This document shows, piece after piece, positions 12,401 through 28,000 of a DNA stretch of 64,000 nucleotides. Under the pieces are notes generated by a model, which saw only the letters and a list, made by a program, of their open reading frames with translations, searched no databases and was not told where the DNA came from. Source of the DNA: Branchiostoma lanceolatum (lineage: Eukaryota > Chordata > Leptocardii > Amphioxiformes > Branchiostomatidae); the NCBI RefSeq assembly GCF_035083965.1, contig NC_089732.1:12229424-12293423 (forward strand), given 5' to 3'. How positions within the stretch are numbered: position 1 is the stretch's first letter; each line of letters starts with the position of its first letter. A program made the position numbers and the translations under genes.

Positions 12401-12662
12401 AGGAGCAGAATGGCTCCCGGACGAACTGAATGATGGCCACGCTGACTACTTCTTCCTCCTACTGACCGGGCTCATGGCAATCAACCTTCTCGTCTTTGCA
12501 TACGTCGCCACAAATTACAACTACGTCACGAACGAAAATGCTGACGTAGACAAACACACAAATGTCGATGACGTAAATCATTCTGACGATGAGAATTTAT
12601 CGAAATCAAGTTTAATTGATTCTATAGAGTTAGGCAAGTCGCCACTGCATATGACTGCCTAA
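6450..12662 (+). CDS. SLC15A4: SLC15A4-like proton-coupled peptide/histidine transporter (POT family), 8 exons, 585 aa
   Basis: Exons are 6450-6828, 7415-7628, 8205-8380, 8840-9045, 9650-9836, 10751-10954, 11214-11345 and 12403-12662; all junctions are GT-AG and the frame stays open to TAA. POT proteins couple proton influx to uptake of di/tripeptides; SLC15A4 does this with histidine and peptides in endolysosomal membranes. Seen here: an acidic dileucine sorting signal near the N-terminus (E25-R-T-P-L29-I30, parallel to the one in vertebrate SLC15A4), the POT signature ExxERxxYY at 56-64 (F of the classic form replaced by V), a run of hydrophobic helices, the segment VEDVKMLGKIVPVFL before the central helix and MQTTYFLQ after it. 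Length is close to the human protein (577 aa). The acidic hydrophilic tail (about 545-585) is not one I recognise. The ATG was chosen because it is the first in frame and puts the dileucine in its usual place; an AG just before it (6447) could be an acceptor for a 5'UTR exon. SLC15A3 is the close alternative, as the two families may have one common amphioxus counterpart. Confidence 0.93.
6925..7050 (+). mobile_element. tRNA-derived SINE fragment in transporter intron 1
   Basis: It has a Pol III A box (TAGCCTAGTGGTTAAGG at 6931) and B box (GGTTCGAATCC at 6991) but no tRNA fold, and is followed by a shared tail (GGGGGCCAGGAGACTGTT). The same sequence in inverted orientation is at 52060-52135, which shows it is dispersed. 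Confidence 0.6.
7175..7352 (+). repeat. Local direct duplication, unit 2
   Basis: Partner of 5802-5980. It lies in transporter intron 1 and ends about 60 bp before exon 2. Confidence 0.75.
9085..9220 (+). repeat. Tandem array, four 34-bp units
   Basis: Four consecutive copies of a 34-bp unit containing CGCTTGGTATATATCGG and ATCTGTGGCCTAG, with only a few single-base differences. It begins 39 bp after the donor of transporter exon 4. Confidence 0.9.
9891..9950 (+). repeat. Two 30-bp tandem units carrying YY1-like and CRE-like motifs
   Basis: Two exact-length 30-bp units differ at one base. Each has CGCCATCTTG (the reverse of the YY1 core AAGATGGCG) and TGACGTCA or TGACGTCT (CREB/ATF core), spaced 7 bp apart. 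A third version is at 10015-10044, inside the interspersed repeat that starts at 9963. Confidence 0.75.
9963..10247 (+). mobile_element. Interspersed 285-bp element, copy 1 (YY1/CRE-bearing)
   Basis: One of four copies in this window (also 11501-11785, 30686-30968 and 45124-45421). All begin TTACAGRTTTGC and end AACTCTAG. The 3' end has a small hairpin (AAGTAT...ATACTT) a few bases before CTAG, as in Helitron ends, but the 5' end is not a Helitron TC, so the class is open. Each copy carries CGCCATCTTGA and a TGACGTC or near-TGACGTC motif. It has no coding frame. Confidence 0.8.
10627..10708 (-). tRNA. tRNA-Ser (anticodon AGA)
   Basis: 82 nt on the minus strand. The 7-bp acceptor stem pairs (GTTGTCG with CGACAAC), the discriminator is G, the anticodon stem-loop is ATGGA-TTAGAAA-TCCAT, the long variable arm (GGGC TCT GCCC) is typical of serine tRNA, and the T stem-loop GCAGG-TTCGAAT-CCTGC is intact. 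Box A (TGGCCGAGTGG) and box B (GGTTCGAATCC) are present and a T-run terminator follows. It lies antisense in transporter intron 5, only 42 bp from the acceptor of exon 6. Confidence 0.97.
11501..11785 (+). mobile_element. Interspersed 285-bp element, copy 2 (YY1/CRE-bearing)
   Basis: Same termini and length as the copy at 9963-10247 and in the same orientation; it lies in transporter intron 7. Just upstream (11388-11411) single-copy DNA has another CRE (TGACGTCA) and a CCGCCATGTTGG motif. Confidence 0.8.
11984..12392 (+). mobile_element. tRNA-derived SINE (family A), full-length-looking
   Basis: A tRNA-like head with B box GAGTTCGAACCC (12039-12052) leads into a body with the landmarks GTTGTGCCCTTTGGAAAGGC, GGGACGTCCCT, GGACGTTAAATGGAGGTCCC and AAAGAGTAGGGG and an AATAAATAGATAAATA tail. 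Other copies are at 17364-17700 and (fragment) 33680-33800. It ends about 10 bp before the acceptor of transporter exon 8. Confidence 0.75.
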
Positions 12663-12856
12663 CTACCTCGGGTTACAATATGCTAAGTCATGAAACGCTG
12701 AGCTATGGCTCGTTTGAAATTTCATTCGTTTGTCACTTTATCGGTAGTGTTGATACGTTAATATTTCTAAAAACTATACTTTTGGGGATGATTGGTTGAC
12801 ATTTTAGTTAAGTTTGTCGCTTGGAAGACTGAATTTCAGAAAGTTTATAAAGTGGA

Positions 12857-12862
12857 AATAAA
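12857..12862 (+). terminator. Polyadenylation signal AATAAA for the transporter gene
   Basis: The first canonical AATAAA after the stop codon, about 195 bp downstream. Confidence 0.55.
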
Positions 12863-13151
12863 GCTACGAACAATTGTTCACTGACAGGCATTTGATGTTT
12901 AAACATTTTATCTAAGAGTCGTTTCATACGCGTTTGCTTTTGAAAACTCGTCAATGCAGTCCTTATATTCTGTGAGATTTCATACGCACACAAACACGCG
13001 CACATATACATACATACATAGACATAGACAAATACACGCACATTTAGACATATGCATACCACATTGAGATGTATGTCAAGACGTCTAGACCTGTTTATAT
13101 TTTCACATTTTTTAATCCGGGAGTACATACCGCATCAGCTGCATGGATCAA

Positions 13152-13461
13152 AAGCGGCCTCTATTAATCACTGCCAGTACTGCAGCAGTGTTATAGCGTC
13201 AGTGCACTGTCGCCCTACATTGATTATTTTGATAAAATTTCCCTTGAATGTTTGATCTGGAAATTGGTAGCTTTAATATCGTAGACGGATAATTGTAGTA
13301 GGTCGCAAGGAAGGCCCTCGCGCGATCGGTGCCAAACAGAGAAATTAAACTGACCACCAGAAAGGCATATAAAATGCTATCAAAATCATCATACCATAAA
13401 AATTGTTCGCTGGCTTTACAATACCGCTGCAGTACTGGCATAGATTAATAGAGGACGCTTC
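13152..13461. mobile_element. Foldback/MITE-like element of about 310 bp
   Basis: Inverted arms of 40-45 bp face each other: CCTCTATTAATC...GCCAGTACTGCAGC at the left and GCTGCAGTACTGGC...GATTAATAGAGG at the right. No coding frame of note. Confidence 0.65.
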
Positions 13462-13532
13462 TAACCCATGCACCGCGCGCAACGCCTCTACCCACCATTC
13501 CTGATGTTGCATCAGAAATTAAACGCAACCTA

Positions 13533-13916
13533 CTACATGTGTCCGTTTACGATGACAAAGCTACAGACTGTCAGATTAATCATTGAAAGAACATCGAAGG
13601 GCTTGTCCGAGCCAAGGCATCGTGCCCAGAAATGTGTTCCATCGGGAAAGACTTCTTCAATAGAGGTCTTTGCGAGTTTAACTTGGCCGCCAACGATACA
13701 ACGTACACAGTAACCTCCCGTTTTAATACTACGGCCTTTCCGAACAGCATCTTTCCATCTGTCAAAATAACGTGAATATGAAAGGTCTTGTTCGTATATA
13801 ACAAACTGGTTTCGAATGATTACCATGTTTCGACTGAAACAATGCACTGCAGTACTGACCAAATAAGATAGATGTCGCTGTGAGACCGCGCTCAACCCCG
13901 AGTTGGACTTCTCCAA
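13533..13916 (-). CDS. Unassigned open frame
   Basis: A minus-strand frame of up to 127 codons. The first in-frame ATG gives about 97 residues beginning MVIIRNQFVIYEQDLSYSRY and including GGYCVRCIVGGQVKLAKTSI. Its length is above what surrounding DNA gives by chance and the amino-acid mix looks protein-like, but I do not recognise it, see no flanking exon and find no start context. It lies next to the foldback element 13152-13461, so it may be transposon debris. Confidence 0.25.
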   Translation of the reverse strand: MEKSNSGLSAVSQRHLSYLVSTAVHCFSRNMVIIRNQFVIYEQDLSYSRYFDRWKDAVRKGRSIKTGGYCVRCIVGGQVKLAKTSIEEVFPDGTHFWARCLGSDKPFDVLSMINLTVCSFVIVNGHM

Positions 13917-16164
13917 TACTTTGAAATGTCGTCAATTTGTCCTCGTTTTTTTGGCATAAAAAAACATAAACTTTAAAGACTGTTTGCGTTCTTTGTTTTC
14001 TGTTTGTAAATCATTTACAGGTCACCCAGAATGCAGTGTAATAATACTTTTTTTTTTAATGTAAACTAAATATAATATGATAATGACACATATTGTAAAG
14101 CACTTTTGAGTATGATTATTTTCTGTTATGAATATTTTGTTGCACCAGTCCCCCTTCTACAGTAAATTATTTGTCACAGAATGTGGGCTTTGACTGTTTT
14201 TAACTAGAAATAATGTTGATAGATCTTGCAGGATAAGTATGAAGTAATGTGCTTTACGAAGCTTAAAAAAGAGTGTGGGCGTTATACTATTTGTTATTTT
14301 GGGAAAATAAATAAAAAATGAATTCGTTGTCGGCAGGATTCGAACCTGCGCGGGCAGAGCCCAATAGATTTCTAGTCTATCGCCTTAACCACTCGGCCAC
14401 GACAACTCGATGACGTGTTGTGAAGTCTGCCATCGCCTGATCGTTCAGAACGATCGCTAACCAGTGTCCTGCTACGTCATCGGTGACGTCATAATGACGT
14501 CAGAGAGACTTGACAAACACCTTTGTCTCATAATCATGCTAACAGTGTTAGAAAAATGACCGAGCTGCAGAAATTACCAAATCTGCTTTCTTTCAATAAT
14601 TTTTCTAATATTTTTATTACGACACTGTTTTGATAGCAGAAGTCTACACTACTCAGACTACTAAATCTGTCCGAATAAGATTGAATTAAAGACCTAGTCT
14701 GTCCACTATCCAATCAAACAACATTTTCGTCGCACTGATTGGCATATCTGCGAACGTGGAATGTTTGTAGGACGATAATTGGTAACGTTTGATAACCTGT
14801 ACCAAAGTTCGCACTGCCTTGTATCAATATTTCCACGGGTTATTCCATTAGTTTACATCGAGGTAAATGATCTCTAGTTAGCAGCTGACTCATTAAGGCT
14901 CGTCAGAATTCGTTCTCCTGTTGAACGCTTTTTCTGGATGCTTCTAAATGCGTAAATCAAAACAAGTATTGGATGTGTGAAGTCTGTTTTTGTTCCCTCT
15001 TTAGACACGGTTTGGGGCGAACCAGCCAAGCTCGCGATATTGTATGAATCAAAAGTCAAGAAACGCAAAAAAATAAAGTCGAAAATGCAAATTCGTTAAG
15101 AAATATGAAATAATGTCCAGAAACAAGTCACGTATATTGCTAGATATATGTTAGAATCACGAAAGTTGTGAAAATAAGTTTCTAAACCATGGTTACTCGA
15201 AGATGCCTTGGTTTACCCCCCAGTATAACAATAGGAGAGGCCAAGGCCCGATAACAATGGGTAAATACTATGTGGACGTGCTGAGATTGCACTAGGAGCC
15301 TTCTGTTTGTGGAGCGTCGTGACAGAGTTCCAAAAATCACACGTACTCCTAACCAGTGCTCAGGAAAGTGCCGGGACTAGAGACAGTCTAAATATGAGGT
15401 AAGCCTAGAGCAGGTATTCAATCTATTATTAAAAATGCGTGGTGTTATCCGTTTCTGATTCGTGGTAAAGCTGGAATTAGTCGAATGAAATTTGATTTTT
15501 GAACCAACGTACAAGGCCGTGATGCGTACGTTTTGCTGCTGCCTGGTGCGTAAGTGATGTTCAAATCATCATCTCCATTCCTAAAACTACGAGCTTTGTA
15601 TTACAGCTATCCACTGAAACTGGATAAACGGCAGATAAGCCGTCAATTGTGTCGTACAATCTAAAATAACACACCGATTACCAAACTGATCTGCCATCCT
15701 GATTTAGAACCATCTGAATGACCTTGAGTTAGATCGGCCTAGTCAGAGGCCCAAATATGTATTATGTTGGATGGAAAGCGCTTTCAAAAGCACAGAAGGC
15801 AAGGAAGACCAGTTGTTTATTTCATTTCGTAACTTGTGTTTTCGTTGACGTTCTGATCTTCAACTGGTCAACGAGAGGACAGCTGTTGTTGTATTTGTTT
15901 ATAGATATTTGGTGACCCAGAATAGACAAGCGCAGCCCTAAACCATGAGACTTACACACTCTTGAAGCCAGATTTGTGGGTTCCTCAACTACAGGATATA
16001 GTAGTTGCGATATTATCTGCGCTATGTACATGCATATCGCTGAGGACAACAATGGAATTTAGGACAAAATGTAGGTTATCTGGGGTTACGTCATACCGAC
16101 CCGTGTTAGGCAACTGATAGGGGCCCGCAAAGGGTGAGAACTCAGTGCCGATCTTATTATTATT
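13917..16164. other. Intergenic DNA around a tRNA gene
   Basis: Apart from the tRNA at 14325-14406, no gene is seen. A possible noncoding first exon of the ferritin gene could end at the donor-like GAG-GTAAGC near 15400, because ferritin exon 1 begins right after a TTTTCCTCAG acceptor-like site, but nothing proves it. I looked for an iron-responsive element (CAGTGN loop on a paired stem) and found none that pairs. Confidence 0.4.
14325..14406 (-). tRNA. tRNA-Ser (anticodon AGA)
   Basis: 82 nt, the same gene type and orientation as 10627-10708. It differs in the anticodon arm (ATAGA-CTAGAAA-TCTAT): a G-C pair of the other copy is an A-T pair here, a compensatory change that keeps the stem, plus C instead of T at loop position 32. 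Acceptor, variable and T arms are identical. A T6 run follows on the minus strand. A free-standing gene 1.7 kb past the transporter stop codon. Confidence 0.97.
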
Positions 16165-16320
16165 CACCAGGTTGTATTGTTACAGCCAGTAGGTACCCAT
16201 GTGAGTAATGAGGCTGTTGTAACGCACTCGAGGCACCTCCTCGAACACGGGACCCCCATTTTTCGTCTCTTCCGAAAGACGGTGCAGCTCCGACAAGGAT
16301 ACCCTTCCCGGGATTCATAG
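16165..16320 (-). mobile_element. SINE-like repeat (family C)
   Basis: Inverted relative to the copy at 31208-31378; they share ATCCCGGGAAGGGTATCCTTG, GAGACGAAAAATGGGGGTCCC, GAGGAGGTGCCTCGAGTGCG and CTCATTACTCACATGGGTACC. A truncated B-box-like TCGAATCCCGG sits at the start of the 31208 copy. Confidence 0.7.
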
Positions 16321-16781
16321 ATAACGGAAAACTTTGCCCACTGTATCGGCTATCATATCCTGAAATCGGCCTAGCATTAGACAATTTTGACACGACACAG
16401 TCAACGGAAAAGAGGGAATGAAATTTTTTAACAAGAATCAAGATGTGCACGCTCTTTTTCCGTCGTTTTCTGGTATTTCTATTGAACCTGTCTATTAAAG
16501 CAGCACAATTGCTGAACATTTATTCGACTTTTTTGTTGCTTTTTTTCTCTTAAGTAGCTATATATATAGGAAGAAATCTTTTATCATCTTTGGATACAAA
16601 CGAACTAACGAAAACAACTAAACATACAACTTTCCCATTTTTCAAGTCCGCCAAAGTGCATCATACTTTTCAGTGACGTTTTCTCTGTACGATATTAAAG
16701 ATACTTCTCAATATTTGCAGCTTTCGTTCTTTAGTTTTGTTAAAAAATGTTTCAAATATTTCCTCTGAACTTTTCCTCAGT

Positions 16782-21642
<4,861 letters not shown>

Positions 21643-24221
21643 GGCCGAGTGCGCATGCCCAGGGGGATGTCAGGATCGGGACCATTCCTGAAGACCAGCT
21701 AGTCGATACTAATGTTCAAGCAGACGTGGCGAAGGAATATTGTAACGACTAACGTTCTTCCCAACGTCTTGCTTTGCTTTTTTTTCCATTTGTTTCTGAA
21801 AGCCAATCTTGCGTTGGAAAAAGGTGGAAGGGTCTTGAACGTTATAATATTCCCTTCCAATTCCTACTTGACGATTAGTCCAATTGGTAATACGGAACCA
21901 AACTAGCTATAGAAAAGCTTTCACTAGATTTAGAACAGAATTCTCACACATACCGTTTTGTCTTAGAGTTTTACATTCATACATGTATTTCACTATCCTC
22001 GTCTGGATTCTTACATTTCCTTGATTTAGAAATGTGTCAGGTGGATCTTTATTAATGCCGTATTAAGTTTTAGCATATAATATATATATATTGTGGTTAA
22101 CGTTATCATTGGTTTTGTTATTCTTTCTGTGTATTCACTGAGTCCTGTCCTTATATTCTATTAATGGTAGGTGCTCTCAGCGATGACTGACTTTGGATTT
22201 GTTGACAGCAATATTCACACAAAAAGAACCCCCATAAGGGGTAAGCTTCCATGGTTAGACCGGATAAGCTGTGAACATAAAATTAATGAAAGACGTGGCT
22301 CTCAGAATCGCTTCAAGGCCTGTTTGATTCTAATCAATCCAAGAAATTTCAAGGGTAGACGATCATAATATTACGTGGTCTACACCAGAAGTTAACGGCA
22401 TTTTTCAAAAACGCTCCGTTCATACGGTAAAATTCAGTTGAGATGATCGCCAACGTGTGAGCTCAATCAGGACAGCTGAAACCGACACACGTGACGGTGG
22501 GGACGTCTAGCGGCAAATTTGCAGTAAACTGACCCACTGTAGTTGCAATAATATTTGCAACCGTTTAGGAGCGCTTTTACACTGTCTACTGTCAATGCTG
22601 TCGCAACCTCTTAATACTGCAATGGTACTTTCAACCGATCGGGGGCGCTTTTAAAATATCTAAAATTTTAGTACAGGTGCAATTTCCATCTCATATTCTT
22701 TTAAACTTAATCATAGCATTCATAGATTAATCAATAAGTACTATGAATAGGTACTTGATCATTTCAGATTAAAAACATTATTGCAATGGATTTGGTAGGA
22801 AAAAGCTTGGAGTCTGACGAGGGGTTCCTCCAAAGGAGCGATAACAACCTGAAATTATGTTACAGTATTTTAAAACTGTAGTAATAGTCCTATGTTTTAC
22901 TCTTTGTCACTATCCTTTAACAGGTTCAGATTACCAAAATGACTTTCCGGAGCATATGTCTGAAAAATCAAACAAATTAAGGAAACTCAATGAAAAGACC
23001 AGGCAGTTTTATTTCTACATGTATTGCAGTACATGTTCATACTCTAGCTGAAAATACCAGACAGAAGTCAGAATTTACTTATCATCTTTAACTTTAAGAG
23101 GGACACAGTCAAACTGCTTTTACAGTTATTGCTAGTTGTCATTCATTCACAAGCTACACACTAAAAGTGCAAATCCAGAAGAGTTGAAAGGTTCTGTATT
23201 TTAATTTTCATCCCCCAACCCTTTAGGTTCTCATGATAGATGCACCTTCTACCCCCAATAAATGATTGTTAGGCCTCAAAGTGCAATACAACCATGCAGT
23301 AATAGGTTTCAAAAAGAGTGTATTTGCTACCTACTCCCAAACATATCACACTTTAGTATTAGAAGATACAAAGCGAACCTCTGTTGCTGTTTGCAGTTAT
23401 AACTAGCACCACATGGTGGCGCTCTTATATAAAATGTCTTGTTTATAAAACCCCAAAACAAAACAGACACACAAAATGCTCCTCTCAAAAAGAAGTTACT
23501 CGGACAAACATACTTTTCAACATATCATAATTATAATGATTACAATCTCTTAATAAATATCATCTTCGGTTTTCAACAATACCAACGAAACAATGCACTT
23601 ACTTGGTGTATGAAGAAATTAAGAGTTTCATTTTAAAGAACTTAATTTTTTTCTATATTAAGAAATATAGCTATAGAAGTACTGGAAAGAGCAGGTTTAA
23701 TGTCTATTTTCTGTCAAGATATGCTGTAAAAACTTGACAATCCTTTCCCCTTATTTCATGTTTACAGGATTTGTTTTTTCTTCCTTACTGAATTCAAACT
23801 TTGCTTGCCGGGACAAATCAGCCAAGTAAGTACATTGGAATAGCCTCAATACATAATTATGTACATAGCAAGCATTACTAAACCATTGTGTTGTAATAGA
23901 AACTACATAAAGAGTTTTCTTATGTGGAGTTGCAACGGTGTTAAGAAAGTATCTTCTTCATATACCTCAGCAAATGCAAGAACAAAATGCTCCAATATTC
24001 ATGCTAGAAACCCCATTACAACCCTCTAGCAATGTAATAATATCAATAATCAAAAGTTATCACCAATATTTTCCTGTCATTACCTTGTAACATACATGTA
24101 GTAACACAAGCTGGAAAAGTCAAAACTTTGAAATATTTACATAGAAACCATATACATGTACCAGAACGACAGAAAAGCTCACAATTTGGGCCATCTTTAA
24201 CCTTCTCCATGCTACCTAGCC
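21643..24221. other. Ferritin 3' region and gene-poor AT-rich DNA
   Basis: It must hold the ferritin 3' UTR, but I see no canonical AATAAA until about 23258, so the end of the transcript is not clear. No other gene, tRNA or strong repeat was recognised. Confidence 0.4.
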
Positions 24222-24229
24222 CTGTAACC

Positions 24230-24678
24230 TAGGGGTGGGTACCGGTACCGTGTACCGGTACAAAACCGGTATTTTCTTATGGACCGGTCCAAAAAAAACG
24301 GTCCAGAAAAAATCAGTGGACCGGCCTATGGACCGATTAGAAAATTCACAGTACCAGGCTACCAGCAGGCGGTCACACATAACCGGTCTAATACAAAATA
24401 AGCAGATTTAACGAGTCGTGGTTTCCTTTTTCGAAGACGTTAGCTGTTAATCATATGTAGATGAGTCAACAGACGGCGAGTGCACATTAGTGTGCACCGA
24501 GAATAATCACATTATTCTAATATACAATTTGAACATAATTTGTAGGACTCACACAGACCTTAACGTGTGTCTCGCTCTCCAAAATATGATGTACTGCGAC
24601 ACTACTTTAATCAGGTACAGGTACAGGTCCGGACCTGGACCTCTGGACCTGAATTTTCTGTACCGGTACCCACCCCTA
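24230..24678. mobile_element. hAT-type MITE with perfect 8-bp target duplication
   Basis: Starts TAGGGGTGGGTACCGGTAC and ends GTACCGGTACCCACCCCTA, perfect 19-bp inverted repeats, flanked on both sides by CTGTAACC (24222-24229 and 24679-24686). The 8-bp duplication and the TAGGGGTG terminus are typical of hAT elements. The interior is built from GGACCGG/GGACCTG repeats and does not encode a transposase. It lies 350 bp beyond the stop codon of the minus-strand reader gene. Confidence 0.9.
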
Positions 24679-25027
24679 CTGTAACCAGTACAAATTTGGT
24701 GCTTAAAGGCTACTTCAGCAAGAAGAAGGTTAACTAGAATCAACATGCTAAGAGGGCAATCACTGGTAAGGCCACACAAGTTCAAGTTCTTGATCCTTGG
24801 ACTTCAAGATTTGCATGAAATCAGAATCTGAGCGGAAAGTTGAACTTAACACCCAATCTTAAGATTTCGCTGTGTTCTCTCACTGAATTTATACTCTCAA
24901 ATGTCCAAGAGCCTTGAGAAAATGAGCTTGTGTCGCCGAATTGTTATAGAAACCATTTCAACAATGAAAGACAAAAACACAAAGTTCACAGCACAAAACC
25001 TAGACTAGCAGACTAGGCAAGGCAAGG

Positions 25028-28000
25028 TCACAAGCTGGGGTGGGTGTTGGTCTGGACTTTCATCACGTGGTTGTAGATCTTCAGGGCGGGGCCTAGTTTG
25101 ATTGACATGCCTGTCAGAACATCACTTCGCTTCAGCAGCAGGAAAGCCGGCCCGTCAATCTCCTGAGAGGAAACAACAAGATTCTTTCCGTCAAAAACTG
25201 AGCAAACAAAACGAAACCTACTTTATTTATTTATCTATTAATCGTTATGTTATGTATAATTAGGGTGGTCCCTTCAGTTAACATTGTAACTTCTAACACT
25301 GATAAGTCAAAATATGGAAAGACATTAGGGATATGAATAATGAAATTAACTTGAGAGTCTTAGTGAATCTGCCCAAATAGTACTACTAATAACATTGGCC
25401 ACTTTGAACTTGGAAAAACACTTTGAACTTAATAGATATGTTTTATTCCCCATGGCATATATCTATTTATTTCTGAGAGAACTTTTACAGTAAGAGATAT
25501 GTTTAAATTTTAAATCTCCCATGTCTGTCCTATGCACACCTGGATGACATTATGAACACCTGGATCATATTATGAACACCTGGATGAAATTCCCACCTGT
25601 TCCAGGAAGGCCTCAGCTTCCTTCTCAAACCCGACATCCTTGATGAAGCCGACGACGTCCGGGATCGCCCAGGCCGCCGCGACGGGCTTCTTCTTCTGCT
25701 GCGCCTCCATGACGGACGCAGACTGCTCGGGGAGAGACGCCGACTCGGGCTGGGTCGGCGTGGCAACAGTCGGGCTCTTCCGGTCACCGCTGCCAAAACA
25801 CATGTAATAAAATTACTGTAAGTCCATTTGATATCATGGTTAGTAATGTTAGCAGTTGAGGGCATTTAATTTCAACGATCAGAACAAAGTTCTTGCCTCA
25901 GCAAGAAAAGTGACCAAATACTTGCGGTAATAAAATTTTAGCCATTGAATAGCGAAGATGAAAGTCCCTAAAATTTACTGGTAACAAAATAAGAATTACA
26001 ATACATAAGATAATGACCAAGAAGTCATTTTTAAGACAAAATTACTGAATAAGTGTTTCCTGTTCTAGTTTCTGCAGTGATCAAGGATGCAGTTTTGTGA
26101 CAGACGTCGCCGTCAAGTGACATACCTCGTCTGCTTGGTTTGTTTTCTGTCCGCGATCCCGTTGATCAACTGGGGTGGGGACTTGTGGGGGCTGGTTTCA
26201 CCTGCAAGAGCACAAGTATGCAAATCATCAACCGCCTGTAATATCCTAGATATGCAAATTAGAGAGTGCAACTGACATGCCTTACAACATAAAAGTACCA
26301 GACATCAGATAAAGAAACCGACTGCATTTGAAAGAAGATCCTCTGCGAATGACACATGTTTTTGACGTGATCTATTCCCCCTGTCGAGGTTAGCAACGCG
26401 GTTTGAAATCTATCATACATGGAGTTTGGTAAACAAAGAGAAAGCTAAAACTGGCATCATGTGAACTTCAAATGTTTAGGTGTCATTACTGATCCATGTC
26501 AATACAAGTCTCAAACCGCAATTAGGCCGTACCATTGGTTTACATGTTATATTGCGCAACTTTTATGGCCGAAAATCCAACAAAGAAACAGTTTTTGTGG
26601 AGATGTTTTGCTTTCTACTGTGAGCACACTTCTTCGTGAGGCACTGAAAAAATTGTCACAGAAATCTGACCCGACGATCGATATTCATGGAATTCATAAC
26701 TGCACTAGTCAACAACGTTCGCAAGAGGCCCTCTTCGGCCGCCAGCCCCTGACCGCATCACTCAGAGCGAAAAAGCCGTACACGTCCGACAATCACTCGG
26801 ATGCGGAAACTTTCCTACCTAATCCTGGCAGTAATACACAAGCTTTCATCCCAAATCCTTTATATATCAGGTGGGGTCGATTAAAGACAATTCATCATCC
26901 ACATGAACACACCCTGTTGGGGCCTATTCATATTTTTAGACCGCGGATTCTTTGAGACTGTACACTCGGAGTAATACAGGCTCGAGACCACAAGTTCCAC
27001 AAAGGATGTGCATTTATTCATATACAAGAGGAAAAGTGGCAAGAAGCATCTAATAAACTGTCCTTTTTGTGGCTTGATGAGGTTTAACTTTTAATGATAA
27101 AAAAATGGTCTTCCAGGCATGCCGAAAATGAGCAACTGCTGAAATGCTTGAGTTCTACTGTAATCAACATGTATTTTTACCACACCCTAAAAAATACTGT
27201 TTTGGTCATGAAATATTGATTTTTAGGAGTGACTGGATTTTCTGGATTTTATACCACTTCAGCAACATTCAATCATTTGATGTGACATCCACTGTCTCTT
27301 TGACACCCATCTTTTCCACCTGTCTACATAAAATGCATCTGTTCAGGACAGGTGTGCATTGGTTACTACTGAAGATGACCTTACCTGTGTCCATCATGAT
27401 GTCTTCATCTATCTCCATCCCTGTGTCATCCTTACAGCGCTGACACACCCACTTTCCTGGAGGGGGGAGGAGTTCATATTTAGTACAACCAGAAATTGAA
27501 AATATATCACTACATTAGAAATACACCAAACTTCTTTGATGATGAGATGTACCTGAAGTATTCAAGTCTAGGAACTCCAAGTATCTTTAAGTCTAGGAAC
27601 TCCAAGTATCTAAGACTAGGAATTCAAAGTATCTAAGTCAAGTACAAGTTTCATATTATTAAATTTGTCTGTGGATCTTTTACAGGATAAATTTATATCA
27701 CGTTGACATGACAGTGACTACAATGCATCAGGCTCTGGTGCTGTGTAACTAAATTCAGGTTCAGGTCCGGATTCAGGTCCAGAGGTTCAGGTTCAGGTCC
27801 GGATTTATAAGTCTAGACCTGAACCCATGACATGTCTGTGCAGCTGGAAATTCTTTTTTCTCAATTTCTTTTTCTTTTTTGTAAAGTTGTATGTCGGCAT
27901 AAATTGTACGTGCAATTTGAAAAATATACATGCAAAATTATATACAATCAGACTTTCATTATCAGAACACAAATGCTCAGTAATAAACACAAAAACAGCA

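Noticed and set aside
15300-16781. Iron-responsive element upstream of ferritin exon 1
   Set aside because: CAGTGC/CAGTGA occurs near 15355, 16142 and 16671, but the five bases on either side do not pair in any of them.
26461-26955. 164-codon plus-strand frame inside an intron of the reader gene
   Set aside because: It needs a GTG start, has no recognisable domain and no splice or polyadenylation context.
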